Shown here piece after piece: positions 43,679 to 52,485 of a DNA stretch of 64,000 nucleotides (the stretch's first letter is position 1; every line of letters starts with the position of its first letter). A program made the position numbers and the translations under genes. A model generated the notes under the pieces. That model was given only the letters and a program-made list of their open reading frames with translations. It had not been told where the DNA came from and ran no database searches. The stretch comes from Tumebacillus avium (GTDB lineage Bacteria; Bacillota; Bacilli; Tumebacillales; Tumebacillaceae), in contig NZ_CP021434.1 in assembly GCF_002162355.1 (NCBI RefSeq), positions 4,146,001 through 4,210,000 on the forward strand. The letters are read 5' to 3'.

Positions 43679-44893
43679 TCATGACTCCTCTTTCGCCAGC
43701 ATCCCCGTGACGAGGACGTTGGTGTCGCGGGCGATCATCAGCTCTTCGTTGGTCGGGATGACGCAGACTTTGACTTTCGAGGCCGGGGTGGAGATCAGGC
43801 GCTCGCCTTGGCCATGATCATTAGCGGCCGGGTCAAGCTCGACGCCGAGGTAGGTTAGATTGTCACAGATCAGCCCACGCAGCAAAGGTGAATTTTCCCC
43901 GACGCCTGCCGTGAACAGGATCACGTCGACGCCGTTCATCGCGGCGGCGTAGGCCCCGATGTATTTGCGGATGCGGTACTCGTACATCGCAAAGGCGAGC
44001 GATGCGCGCATGCTTCCTTTTGCCCGCGCCTCAACCACTTTGCGCATATCGCCTGACAAGCCCGACACGCCAAACAGGCCGCTGTGCTTGTTTAACATCG
44101 AAGTCAGCTCGTCAAAGCTCAGCCCTTCCTTCGCCATCACAAACTCATGCAGGCTTGGATCGATGTCCCCGCTCCTCGTGCCCATCATCACGCCTTCCAG
44201 CGGCGTCATCCCCATGCTCGTGTCGATCGAACGCCCCCGCTCGATCGCAGCCAGGCTCGCCCCGTTGCCGATGTGGCAGGAGATCACTTTCAAAGCGGAC
44301 AGATCGCGCCCGACCAGACCTGGCACCCGCGACGCGCAGTAGCGGTGCGACGTGCCGTGAAAACCATACCGGCGCACCTTATGCCGCTGATACAGCACAT
44401 ACGGCACCGGATACAGGTAATGCTCTTGCGGCATCGTCTGATGAAACGCCGTGTCAAACACCGCCACCTGCGGCACGCTTGGCAGCACGTCCTCCATCGC
44501 TTCAATCCCCAGCAGATTCGCCGGGTTGTGCAGTGGAGCCAACTCGATCGTATCAGCGATCGCCCTTTTCACATCGTCCGTGACCAGAATCGATGACGAA
44601 AACGCCTCTCCCCCGTGCACCACGCGATGTCCGACCGCCGCGATCTCTTCTGCCGACGACAGCACGCCGACTTCCCCTGCCGTCAACGTCGCCAGCACCT
44701 GCCGCAGCGCCTCGCGATGATCCAGAATCGGCGCGGTCACGCTGCCTTCTTTTCCGTCCGACTTGTACGAATGCGTCCCTTCCTCGCTCCCGATCTTCTC
44801 CACCGTTCCTTTGATCAGCACCGCTTCCTCCGGCATCGCAAACAGCTGGTATTTCAGCGACGAGCTTCCGCAGTTTAGCACCAGCACTTTCAT
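43679..44893 (-). CDS. ackA: Acetate kinase
   Basis: 404 residues. VLVLNCGSSSLKYQLF at the start (phosphate-1), RYGFHGTSHRYCASRVPGL in the middle, ISCHIGNGASLAAIERGRSI and GMTPLEGVMMGTRSGDIDP, all AckA signatures; FTAGVGENSPLLRG near the end. It interconverts acetate and acetyl phosphate. Its ATG overlaps the stop codon of the hydroxyacyl-CoA dehydrogenase gene. No phosphotransacetylase gene is adjacent. Confidence 0.96.
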   Translation of the reverse strand: MKVLVLNCGSSSLKYQLFAMPEEAVLIKGTVEKIGSEEGTHSYKSDGKEGSVTAPILDHREALRQVLATLTAGEVGVLSSAEEIAAVGHRVVHGGEAFSSSILVTDDVKRAIADTIELAPLHNPANLLGIEAMEDVLPSVPQVAVFDTAFHQTMPQEHYLYPVPYVLYQRHKVRRYGFHGTSHRYCASRVPGLVGRDLSALKVISCHIGNGASLAAIERGRSIDTSMGMTPLEGVMMGTRSGDIDPSLHEFVMAKEGLSFDELTSMLNKHSGLFGVSGLSGDMRKVVEARAKGSMRASLAFAMYEYRIRKYIGAYAAAMNGVDVILFTAGVGENSPLLRGLICDNLTYLGVELDPAANDHGQGERLISTPASKVKVCVIPTNEELMIARDTNVLVTGMLAKEES

Positions 44894-45762
44894 GCCTGCA
44901 CCTCCCCCGCCTCATCGTAGCGGTAAAACCCCTGCCGCGCCTTCATCCCCAAATGACCGGCCCGCACCAGTTTGCGCAGATAGGCGGCCGGACGATAACG
45001 CGGATCGGCCGTCTCGAAATACAGCCCCTCCAGCATGTCCACCACCGAATCCAAGCCAAACAAATCGGCGATCTCCAGCGGCCCGTAGCTAAAGCCATAG
45101 CCGACTTTCATCGCCGTATCCACATCCCGTTCGCTCGCCACGCCTTCCGCCACGATCGCCGCCGCTTCGTTGATCAAAGGCAGCATCAACCGACTGGTAA
45201 CATAACCGGGAGACTCGTAAACTTGTATTGCCGTTTTCCCGAGCCCTTTCACAAACTCAAACGCCGCGTGAAACGTCGCTTGCGATGTGTTCAGCCCGCG
45301 CACCACTTCCACCAGTTCACGCCGTTCCGGCGGATAATGAAAATGCAGGCCGATCACCCGCTCCGGATGTTCCGTCTGCGCCGCGATCTCCGTCAGCGAC
45401 AAGGTGGAGGTGTTGCTGGCGAGGATCGCCTTGGGCCCGACGACACGCTCCGCCAACTGCAGCGCTTCGCTTTTTGCCTCCAGCTGCTCCCACACGCATT
45501 CGATCACCAGCTCGCACTCGCGCAGTTCGTTCGCATCGGTGGTGAGTTGAATGCGCGACAGGATCACCTTTTTCTCCGCTTCCGTGATCCCCCATTTCGT
45601 CAACCGCCGGTCGAGCGCCAACTCCAGCCCCTGCCTTGCTTGTTCCAGTTCGGCCTGCGTCTGGTCGAGCAGCACCACGTCCAACCCTTTGCCTGCGATC
45701 GCCTGCGCAATCCCCTGTCCCATCGTGCCTGCTCCGATGATTCCAACATGTTGAATGTTCAT
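44890..45762 (-). CDS. 3-hydroxyacyl-CoA (hydroxybutyryl-CoA) dehydrogenase
   Basis: 290 residues. Rossmann NAD site VGIIGAGTMGQGIAQAIAGK, the catalytic His in HPERVIGLHFHYPPERRELV, VYESPGYVTSRLMLPLINEA and GYGFSYGPLEIADLFGLDSV. The structure is that of single-domain Hbd/PaaH enzymes that oxidise 3-hydroxyacyl-CoA. The family motif HFFNPxP is here HFHYPPERRELVE, a small variation. Coupled by ATGA overlap to ackA, so the pair could link acyl-CoA oxidation with acetyl phosphate/ATP formation. Confidence 0.9.
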   Translation of the reverse strand: MNIQHVGIIGAGTMGQGIAQAIAGKGLDVVLLDQTQAELEQARQGLELALDRRLTKWGITEAEKKVILSRIQLTTDANELRECELVIECVWEQLEAKSEALQLAERVVGPKAILASNTSTLSLTEIAAQTEHPERVIGLHFHYPPERRELVEVVRGLNTSQATFHAAFEFVKGLGKTAIQVYESPGYVTSRLMLPLINEAAAIVAEGVASERDVDTAMKVGYGFSYGPLEIADLFGLDSVVDMLEGLYFETADPRYRPAAYLRKLVRAGHLGMKARQGFYRYDEAGEVQA

Positions 45763-45794
45763 GGAATCCCCTCCTTCATTTCAGTAGCATAACC

Positions 45795-45829
45795 AAAAAA
45801 GACCTCGGCCTCTCCCCGCCAAGGTCTTT
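45795..45829 (-). terminator. Terminator of the tandem SRPBCC gene
   Basis: AAAGACCTTGGC / GCCGAGGTCTTT stem followed by TTTGG on the minus strand. Confidence 0.78.
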
Positions 45830-45856
45830 CTGCCGCCTGCTCTATACTTGTGAAGG

Positions 45857-46708
45857 CTATACTTTCGAAGGCTCGTCGCTGTACAGATGGTTCCACAAAA
45901 AGCCCATCAGGTTGCTCCAGCCCTCTTCATGCTCCTGATATTCCTGATCCCACTCCGCCCCGTGTCCAAATCCCTCATGCTCCAGGGAGACACAGGTCTC
46001 GCCTTTGCCCTCTTGCAACTCAATCCTTACGGAGGTCGGCGGCAGGTCGGTCATGTACCACCGCCAGGACAGGCGGATGCGCTTGCCCGGCACCAGTTCG
46101 ACCACATAGCCGGTGCCGTCGGTGGGAAAGTCATCGCGCAGCCAATACGAGCCGCCTTGGCGCGGGTCAAGAGACGCTTCTCTGGCAAACCACGTCATCA
46201 GTTGCCTGCGCTCGGTGAACGCCTGATACACCCGCTCCGCCGAATACGGCACTACCGTCTCCTTGACGATCGAACGCGTTTTGCCGCGGCCTGTGACATG
46301 CAGCAGCGTATCCAGCGCTTCATCCCAGCCGTCGCTTTGTGCCGCGATCGCAAGGTCCCACTCCGGGCCGTCGCCAAATCCATGTTCGGTCAGCACCAGC
46401 CGTGTGCCGCCCGCTTCGCTCTGCAGCGAAAAATGCACCACCGTATCGTGCCCTTTACACTCGCTCTCCCAGCGGAACACAAAATCATAGCCCGGGTTTT
46501 CCTCAACCACGAGGCACGGAATCTCCACCGTCTTCTGCGGCAGATCCCACCCCAACTGCAAAACCTCTCCGTCCCGAGAAGCACGGTGCGAGAACCAGCG
46601 GGCGATCTCCGACGGCTGGGACAGCATCATATACACTTCGTTGGTTGTCGCCGCCAAGACCAGGCTCCGCTCGATGACCCTTGTTCCGGCTTCATAACGA
46701 TTGTTCAT
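45857..46708 (-). CDS. Tandem SRPBCC (AHSA1/CalC-type) domain protein
   Basis: About 283 residues containing two START-like domains in a row. Domain 1 (residues 10-145): ERSLVLAATTNEVYMMLSQP ... LTEHGFGDGPEWDLAIAAQS. Domain 2 (residues 150-280): VVPYSAERVYQAFTERRQLM ... LEHEGFGHGAEWDQEYQEHE. Both end in the same EHGFG(D/H)G-EWD motif, which marks an internal duplication. Single AHSA1 domains bind hydrophobic ligands or Hsp90; duplicated ones are less common. No catalytic residue is evident. Start at ATG 46708 is probable; a GTG 15 bp upstream is possible. Confidence 0.8.
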   Translation of the reverse strand: MNNRYEAGTRVIERSLVLAATTNEVYMMLSQPSEIARWFSHRASRDGEVLQLGWDLPQKTVEIPCLVVEENPGYDFVFRWESECKGHDTVVHFSLQSEAGGTRLVLTEHGFGDGPEWDLAIAAQSDGWDEALDTLLHVTGRGKTRSIVKETVVPYSAERVYQAFTERRQLMTWFAREASLDPRQGGSYWLRDDFPTDGTGYVVELVPGKRIRLSWRWYMTDLPPTSVRIELQEGKGETCVSLEHEGFGHGAEWDQEYQEHEEGWSNLMGFLWNHLYSDEPSKV

Positions 46709-46771
46709 CCGGCACTGCACCGCCCTTCTATCCTCTAATGCTTTCACTCATTATAGAACAATGCGCGCCGA

Positions 46772-46810
46772 AAAACAAAAATCCGCCGCTCCCGAAGGAA
46801 CAGCGGATTT
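46772..46810 (-). terminator. Terminator of the FtsH-like gene
   Basis: AAATCCGCTGTTCC / GGAGCGGCGGATTT stem with TTCG loop and T-rich tail on the minus strand. Confidence 0.83.
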
Positions 46811-46819
46811 GATAGAAGA

Positions 46820-48322
46820 TTAAACGGCAACCGGCTGCTTTTCGTTCACAGCCATCCAAGCGCGGAACTCATCGCCCGACATGTTTTCATCACGGACGAG
46901 ATCGATCGCCAGTTCGTTGATGCCGTCCTTGTAGACGGACAGCAGTTCACGGGTTGCTTCGTAGATGTCAGCAAAAATGCGGCGGATCTCTTCATCGAGC
47001 ACATTGCGCTGCAAGTTGTCGATGTCGACGATGCCAAGCGAGGACAAACCGCACGCCACGATGGTGCGCGCCATGTTGGTCGCCTGCTGGATGTCGCCTT
47101 GCGCGCCGGTCGAACGGTTGCCGTAGATCAGCTCTTCGGCCACGGTGCCGCCCAGCGCGATTTTGATCTGGTTGACCAGTTGATCATAAGTGTACAGGTA
47201 GCCATCCGACTCCGGCACCTGACGGACAAAGCCCAAGGCGTTGCCGCGCGGCGCGATCGTGATGTGCGAAACGGACGCTTTGCGCACCGATTCGCTGACG
47301 ATCGCGTGGCCCAGTTCGTGCACCGCCACGCGCTCCAGCTCTTCTTGACGCGGTCGTTTGCCGGTGCGCTCGCCGAGCAGGACTTTATCGACCGAGTCGC
47401 GGAAGTGCAGCTGCTCGATCTTGTCTTTGTTTTCGCGCATCGCCATGATCGCCGCTTCGTTGCACAAGCTTTCCAGCTGTGCGCCGGAGAAGCCGTACGC
47501 TTCGGAAGCAACTTTATCAAGGTCGACCGTGTCGGACAGAGGGCGGTTCTTGGTCTGAATCTGCAGGATGTGCAGACGGCCGTTCTTGTCCGGCAGATCG
47601 ACTTTGATCTGACGGTCGAAGCGGCCCGGACGGATCAGCGCCGGGTCGAGCATGTCCAGACGGTTGGTCGCTGCGATCACCAGCACGAGCGGCGAAGACG
47701 TGGTCCCCATGCCGTCCATCTCGGTGAGCAGTTGGTTCAACGTCTGGTCATACTCTTGGTGCGACTGGTTGCCGCCGCGCTTGCCGCCGATAACATCGAT
47801 CTCGTCGATAAAGATGATCGCCGATTCTTTGCCTTCTTTTTTCGCCTGCGCACGCGCTTTTTGGAACATCTGGCGCACGCGGGATGCGCCGACGCCGACA
47901 TACATCTCCACGAACTCCGAGCCGGACGCCGCCACAAACACCGAGTCGGTGTAGGTCGCCGCAGCTTTTGCCAGCAAGGTTTTACCGGTTCCCGGAGGTC
48001 CGGTCAAGATGATGCCTTTCAGCGGGTTGATGCCGAGCTGCTTGATCTTGTCGCGGTGGCGCAGGAAGTCGAGCGCTTCGGTCAACTCGCGCTTCGCCAT
48101 GTCCTGGCCGCCGATCTGGTCGAACTCAATGCGGTGCGATTTCGCCACTTCATGCGAAACGGCAGCCGTCGCGCCTTTGTTGCGGTCTGCCACAAAAGCA
48201 AAGGTCAGCAAAATGCCGAACAACAGCAAAAACGGTACGGTAAACTGTTGGAAGTTAAACGCGACAAACGCGATCGTCGCAACCCCAACCCCGATGATCA
48301 GCTCTTTGAGGTAGCGTTTCAT
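46820..48322 (-). CDS. Short FtsH-like membrane AAA+ metalloprotease
   Basis: 500 residues, against about 640 for housekeeping FtsH. Two closely spaced hydrophobic segments (ELIIGVGVATIAFVAF, VPFLLLFGILLTFAFVA) replace the usual two helices flanking an external domain of about 70 residues. The AAA domain has GPPGTGKTLLAKAAATYTDS, FIDEIDVIGGKRG, the SRH ATNRLDMLDPALIRPGRFDR; the protease site is HELGHAIVSESV. Active, ATP-driven proteolysis at the membrane is expected. The upstream gene overlaps by 4 bp and encodes an anchored external protein, possibly the missing partner domain. Confidence 0.9.
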   Translation of the reverse strand: MKRYLKELIIGVGVATIAFVAFNFQQFTVPFLLLFGILLTFAFVADRNKGATAAVSHEVAKSHRIEFDQIGGQDMAKRELTEALDFLRHRDKIKQLGINPLKGIILTGPPGTGKTLLAKAAATYTDSVFVAASGSEFVEMYVGVGASRVRQMFQKARAQAKKEGKESAIIFIDEIDVIGGKRGGNQSHQEYDQTLNQLLTEMDGMGTTSSPLVLVIAATNRLDMLDPALIRPGRFDRQIKVDLPDKNGRLHILQIQTKNRPLSDTVDLDKVASEAYGFSGAQLESLCNEAAIMAMRENKDKIEQLHFRDSVDKVLLGERTGKRPRQEELERVAVHELGHAIVSESVRKASVSHITIAPRGNALGFVRQVPESDGYLYTYDQLVNQIKIALGGTVAEELIYGNRSTGAQGDIQQATNMARTIVACGLSSLGIVDIDNLQRNVLDEEIRRIFADIYEATRELLSVYKDGINELAIDLVRDENMSGDEFRAWMAVNEKQPVAV

Positions 48323-48867
48323 TGCGACGACACCTCCTTCAGGCTGTTCAAGGTGAATGCTTGCGTGGTCTGGTACGGCACGACTTCATAGAGGTACTTG
48401 CCGTCTTTTTTCAGCTCCACAAAAATATGTTCGTCGTTCATCGAGATCTTCGACTCGACGCCGGCCTGTTTCGCCTGTGCGCCCATGTTGGCGATCATCG
48501 CCGGGAATTCTCCTTTGGCGATGCCGGCATACAGGGTCGGCTGCAGGTCACGGTACGTCTTTTCCAATGCATCCTCACGGTTGTCCGCGAGGTCGATGGT
48601 CACATAAGCGCCCAGCGAGTCATGCACGATCTGTTCAACACCTTCATAGGCCGCTTGCAGATCCGGCACCTGTTTCATGGTGACTTTGATCGCGCGCTCC
48701 TGTCCGTTCACCACCGATTCGACTTTTTGCACCGTGCCGGCTGCCATCAATTGATCTTCGAGGGGGCGTACCAGCCCGAAATTGCGGTACAGTTCCCATC
48801 CGCCGAACAATAGAGAAAGCGTGACACAGGTGATGGCCAGAATCGGGACGATCCGAATTCGAGACAT
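48319..48867 (-). CDS. Membrane-anchored partner of the FtsH-like protease (unknown)
   Basis: 182 residues: one N-terminal membrane segment (IVPILAITCVTLSLLFGGWE) and an external alpha/beta domain (VESVVNGQERAIKVTMKQVP ... YVTIDLADNREDALEKTYRD). I do not recognise a named family. Its stop overlaps the start of the FtsH-like gene (ATGA). Because that protease lacks the normal extracytoplasmic domain, this protein may supply it or regulate substrate entry. The promoter has a TATAAT with a 17-bp palindrome in place of a -35 box. Confidence 0.75.
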   Translation of the reverse strand: MSRIRIVPILAITCVTLSLLFGGWELYRNFGLVRPLEDQLMAAGTVQKVESVVNGQERAIKVTMKQVPDLQAAYEGVEQIVHDSLGAYVTIDLADNREDALEKTYRDLQPTLYAGIAKGEFPAMIANMGAQAKQAGVESKISMNDEHIFVELKKDGKYLYEVVPYQTTQAFTLNSLKEVSSQ

Positions 48868-48931
48868 GGTCCATCCCTCCTCAAAGGATATCTATATTAG
48901 TAGTTTACATAACGTCCAACTCAACTCTGTC

Positions 48932-48961
48932 ATTATAGCACACGAACCTGACTCGCAGGTT
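48932..48961 (-). promoter_or_regulatory. Promoter of the FtsH-like operon with palindrome in the -35 region
   Basis: TATAAT (48937-48932) with the inverted repeat AACCTG-CGAGT-CAGGTT (48961-48945) seven bases upstream, occupying the -35 region. It may be an operator or activator site. Confidence 0.5.
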
Positions 48962-48975
48962 TAGGATTCTACAGG

Positions 48976-49008
48976 AAAAAACACCCCTTCCGCTTGGAAG
49001 AGGTGTTT
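48976..49008 (-). terminator. Terminator of the ypmB-like gene
   Basis: AACACCTCTTCC / GGAAGGGGTGTT stem followed by TTTTCC on the minus strand. Confidence 0.8.
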
Positions 49009-49568
49009 TATTTTGGCTCCGGCAATTGGATCTGCCACAGCACTTCGCCGCTTTTGAAATCGACGTAGGTATAGCCGGACTCGCCGTTTGCGAACTTCCC
49101 GTACAGCTCCCAGACGAACTTGCTCGGCGCCGAGCTGAACTCCGTCTTCGCTTTCGGCAAAACGGGACCGGGCGTGGCGTGCACCACTTCGGTGAGCGGC
49201 TGCAGCTTGGCCTCGGCGATCTCCTTGCGGACGAGCGACTTCGACCAGACCGGCTTTTTCGCGGCGGCGATCGCCTTCTCCTTCGTCAACCCTTGGTTGG
49301 CGTAGGCGGTGGCGACTACTTTTTCATCTTGCGTCCAGATGTAGACGGCGCGGCCGAGTTCATCTTTCCCGGAGATGAAAAATCCGTCCATGCCGCCGGT
49401 GTACGGCTCGACAGCAGTGACTTTTTGCAGGACGGTGGTGTCGAGCGCAGTTTGCACCGACGGTTCCGCACCTTCGAATTGGGCGTACGTAATCTCACGG
49501 ACAGCAAAAACGGCTCCCCCAATCAGAGCCGTCAGGATGAAAATGGAAAGCCAAATGTACTTCTTCAT
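49008..49568 (-). CDS. ypmB: YpmB-like membrane-anchored PepSY/DUF5590 protein
   Basis: 186 residues. An N-terminal anchor (IWLSIFILTALIGGAVFAV), a DUF5590-like domain (VTAVEPYTGGMDGFFISGKD, YIWTQDEKVVATAYANQGLT) and a PepSY-like C terminus (YTYVDFKSGEVLWQIQLPEP). In B. subtilis ypmB lies between ypmA and aspB, near dinG and asnS; here it lies near ypmA. PepSY domains often inhibit or chaperone proteases; the function of YpmB is unknown. Confidence 0.82.
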   Translation of the reverse strand: MKKYIWLSIFILTALIGGAVFAVREITYAQFEGAEPSVQTALDTTVLQKVTAVEPYTGGMDGFFISGKDELGRAVYIWTQDEKVVATAYANQGLTKEKAIAAAKKPVWSKSLVRKEIAEAKLQPLTEVVHATPGPVLPKAKTEFSSAPSKFVWELYGKFANGESGYTYVDFKSGEVLWQIQLPEPK

Positions 49569-49622
49569 CCAAAATGGTACTCTCTTTCTCTGTTATTGAT
49601 CAACCTTGCGATTGATCAGCCT

Positions 49623-49799
49623 CTATTGATCATATTCCTCGTAGACGGAAATATTGAGGAGACCTTCTTCACCTTTGCTCAAACCAAACACGAAACCGCG
49701 TTCTTTCATCGTGTGGTTGAGAAAATCGACCACGTAATAGAGATCGCTCGGATTGTCAAATTCCGCCGTGCCCAGTGTGACGAGTTTGGTTTCTTCCAT
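49623..49799 (-). CDS. ypmA: YpmA-like small protein (DUF4264), 58 aa
   Basis: A 58-residue frame starting MEETKLVTLGTAEFDNPSDL, then YYVVDFLNHTMKERGFVFGL and SKGEEGLLNISVYEEYDQ. The VDFLN and FGLSK segments match B. subtilis YpmA (DUF4264). GGAGGAAACTAA precedes the ATG. It lies upstream of ypmB by 55 bp and downstream of surE by 24 bp, and ypmA-ypmB adjacency is conserved. The role is unknown. Confidence 0.85.
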   Translation of the reverse strand: MEETKLVTLGTAEFDNPSDLYYVVDFLNHTMKERGFVFGLSKGEEGLLNISVYEEYDQ

Positions 49800-49822
49800 T
49801 TAGTTTCCTCCTCTTTCGTCCG

Positions 49823-50581
49823 CTAGTCAAGAGTCCATTTTTGCAAGTTATTCATCATGCCGTGATGGGTGAAATCAAAGTGTACAGGCGAGACGGCGAT
49901 GTAGCCGTCTTTGATCGCTTGGATGTCCGAATCGGGCGCAACGTCCAAGTCTTTGAGGTCGCCGGCGAGCCAGTAGTACGCTTCCCCGCGCGGGCTGTAA
50001 TGCTTCTGAAAGTCGTTGTGGTAACGGCGCTCGCCAAGCGTGGCGATCTTGACGCCTTGCACCGCATCGGGCTTGATCGGCGGGTAGTTGACGTTGAGCA
50101 CGGTGTCTTTGGGGATGCCGTGCTGCAAGACCTGCGCGATCAGCTTGGCGGTAAATTCGGCAGCGCCTGCGTAGTCAAAATGTCCGGTGCCGCATTGCGA
50201 GACGGCGATCGACGGGATGCCTTGGATGGCGCCTTCAATCGCAGCCGAGACGGTGCCGGAGTACATGACGTCATTTCCTAGGTTGCTCCCTTCGTTGATT
50301 CCTGATACTACAAGATCGGGCGGAGCATCCTTCATGATTTCGTTGATGCCGATCTTCACGCAGTCGGCCGGCGTGCCGGAGACGGCGTAGGCGTCAACGC
50401 CTTCGCAGAGTTTATGATACTGGACGAACAGCGGTCTATGTAAGGTGATGCCGTGACCGGCGGCGCTGCGCTGGCGGTCGGGGGCGACAACAACAACTTT
50501 GCCCACTTTTTTCAAACGTTCGGCGAGGACGCGGATGCCTTCCGCCTGCCAGCCGTCATCATTGGAGATCAAAATACGCAT
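49823..50581 (-). CDS. surE: 5'/3'-nucleotidase SurE
   Basis: 253 residues. ILISNDDGWQAEGIRVLAER carries the metal-binding Asp pair, APDRQRSAAGHGITLHRPL and VSGINEGSNLGNDVMYSGTV (Asn ligand) follow. SurE dephosphorylates nucleoside 5'- and 3'-monophosphates and short polyphosphate. The ATG at 50581 is preceded by GGAAAGGAG; the longer frame has no ribosome site. Last visible gene upstream of the ypmA/ypmB pair. Confidence 0.95.
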   Translation of the reverse strand: MRILISNDDGWQAEGIRVLAERLKKVGKVVVVAPDRQRSAAGHGITLHRPLFVQYHKLCEGVDAYAVSGTPADCVKIGINEIMKDAPPDLVVSGINEGSNLGNDVMYSGTVSAAIEGAIQGIPSIAVSQCGTGHFDYAGAAEFTAKLIAQVLQHGIPKDTVLNVNYPPIKPDAVQGVKIATLGERRYHNDFQKHYSPRGEAYYWLAGDLKDLDVAPDSDIQAIKDGYIAVSPVHFDFTHHGMMNNLQKWTLD

Positions 50582-50688
50582 GATACCACGCTCCTTTCCG
50601 CCCATTGTACCCGAATGGTAAAAACCATTCAACATACTGCCCTTGCCCTCGGAGATACTATGGCTACAACACCAGGGGGGTGAACCGG

Positions 50689-50889
50689 ATGACAACTTCC
50701 ACCTGTAGTACGGTTTCCACCGAGGAAGTCAAGCGTTACGCCGAACAGATGGCGCAAGAGCTTGGGCTGACCGACCTCTTGCACATGGAACTTTGGGCAA
50801 CACCGAACCTGCGCGACCTGACGATCCCTGAGCACCTCTGCAAGATGCGCAACAGCCAATTGCGCCTGCGGAGCGAGAGCAAGCGGTAA
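50689..50889 (+). CDS. Small hypothetical protein (66 aa)
   Basis: Plus-strand frame with AGGGGGGTGAACCGG upstream of the ATG and a symmetric terminator downstream. The product starts MTTSTCSTVSTEEVKRYAEQ and continues MAQELGLTDLLHMELWATPN, soluble and helical, ending in a basic tail. I do not recognise it. It is divergent from surE. Confidence 0.65.
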   Translation: MTTSTCSTVSTEEVKRYAEQMAQELGLTDLLHMELWATPNLRDLTIPEHLCKMRNSQLRLRSESKR

Positions 50890-50943
50890 TCCGACACAAG
50901 TACGTTTCCCGATACAAAAAGTGACTATACATGCAAGAAGATG

Positions 50944-50977
50944 AAAAGGGATCAGCCTTTACAAGCTGATCCCTTTT
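50944..50977. terminator. Bidirectional terminator after the 66-aa gene
   Basis: AAAAGGGATCAGC / GCTGATCCCTTTT 13-bp stem. The following stretch to 51152 shows no gene. Confidence 0.8.
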
Positions 50978-51152
50978 CTGTGTGCCGATGGCACTAACGT
51001 GCGAAACAATGCCTGACGGCACAGTGCATCCTGCAGTACAAGTCTTACAATGAACCACAGGTCACCGTTTCTGCAAGAACTGTCGAGTCACTCACAGCGC
51101 CACGATGCAGATAAGCGCTTGGACTGAACAGGTGTTGGCCTTTCTGATCTCC

Positions 51153-52451
51153 TTACTCAGCAAACAGTCGATCGCAGACGCGTTGCACTTCTGCATAGAT
51201 CTGCTGTTCGTCCATGGTGAGGACTTTGCGGTCTTCTACGACGAGTTCGCCGTCGACGAAGACGTGGGTGACGTCGCGGGAACCTGCGGAGTAGACGAGG
51301 TGCGCGATCATGTTGTGGCGCGGGTAGAAGTGCGGCTGGTCGATGTCGACGAGCAGCACGTCAGCCAATGCGCCTTGCTGCAGGGTGCCCAGCGTATCTT
51401 CGAGGAACAGAGCACGCGCACCGTCGGTTGTCGCCATCTCCAATGCTTTGAACGCGCTGACCGCGATCGCATCCTGGTTGACGCCTTTGTGCAGCATCGC
51501 CGCCATGCGCATTTCTTCGAACATGTCGAGGTTGTTGTTCGAAGCTGCACCGTCCGTGCCAAGGCCGACGGTCAGGCCCTTGTCCAGCATCTTCAGCACC
51601 GGCGCCACGCCGGAGCCGAGCTTGAGGTTGGAATCCGGGTTATGAGCGACGCGCACATCGTGCTTCGCCATGATCTCGATATCTTCATCCGACAAGTGCA
51701 CACAGTGCGCCGCCAGAGTCGGACGGGTGAACACGCCGAGCTCTTCCATCAGCTTGATCGGCGACATGCCGTGCTGCGCGACACACTCTTCCACTTCGCG
51801 CGCCGTTTCCGACAGGTGGATCTGGATCGGCAGGTTCAGCTCTTCCGACGCTGCCACCACGCGCTTGAGGAACTCCGGCGGGCAGGTGTACGGCGCGTGC
51901 GGGCCAAACGTTACGGTGATGCGGTTGTTCGCTTTGCCGTGGTACTCTTTGCTGAATGACACCGCTTCGGCCAGCTTCTTCTCCCCATCCGGCGGGAACC
52001 CGATGATGCCGCGCGACAGGCAGGCGCGGATGCCCGATGCTTCTGCCGCTTGCGCAACGCGGTCCATCGAGAAGTACATATCGGTAAACGTCGTTGTGCC
52101 GCCTTTGAGCATCTCGAGGATCGCCAGCTGCGTGCCCCAGTAGATGTCTTCATCGGTCATCTTCGCTTCGATCGGCCAGCAGCGCTCTTCCAGCCACGTT
52201 TGCAGCGGGAGATCGTCTGCGTAGCCGCGCAGCAAAGTCATCGCCGCATGGCCATGCGTGTTGATCAGGCCCGGCATCGCCAGTTTGCCTTTCGCGTCGA
52301 TCACGCGGTCAAACCCTTCCGTCGCGCCTTGGTAGGCACCGGTGCCAACCTCAGCGATGCGGTTGCCTTCCACGATCAAATAGCCTTCCGGAATCCAGGA
52401 ATCTTCCAATGCAGTCACGATGACCGCACTGTGAATCAGCGTGCGTCCCAT
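51153..52451 (-). CDS. mtaD: 5-methylthioadenosine/S-adenosylhomocysteine deaminase
   Basis: 432 residues of the amidohydrolase superfamily. Metal-binding GLINTHGHAAMTLLRGYADD, QIHLSETAREVEECVAQHGM, AHCVHLSDEDIEIMAKHDVR then VAHNPDSNLKLGSGVAP, and VGLGTDGAASNNNLDMFEE with the catalytic Asp. It deaminates MTA or SAH to the inosyl form. It is the last gene of a unit with mtnP, mtnA and a class II aldolase, so it acts on the same methylthio-nucleosides. Start at ATG 52451 with GAGGGG eight bases upstream. Confidence 0.93.
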   Translation of the reverse strand: MGRTLIHSAVIVTALEDSWIPEGYLIVEGNRIAEVGTGAYQGATEGFDRVIDAKGKLAMPGLINTHGHAAMTLLRGYADDLPLQTWLEERCWPIEAKMTDEDIYWGTQLAILEMLKGGTTTFTDMYFSMDRVAQAAEASGIRACLSRGIIGFPPDGEKKLAEAVSFSKEYHGKANNRITVTFGPHAPYTCPPEFLKRVVAASEELNLPIQIHLSETAREVEECVAQHGMSPIKLMEELGVFTRPTLAAHCVHLSDEDIEIMAKHDVRVAHNPDSNLKLGSGVAPVLKMLDKGLTVGLGTDGAASNNNLDMFEEMRMAAMLHKGVNQDAIAVSAFKALEMATTDGARALFLEDTLGTLQQGALADVLLVDIDQPHFYPRHNMIAHLVYSAGSRDVTHVFVDGELVVEDRKVLTMDEQQIYAEVQRVCDRLFAE

Positions 52452-52485
52452 ATCTCTTGCCCCTCTCGATTCGCTTTTGAGTGCT

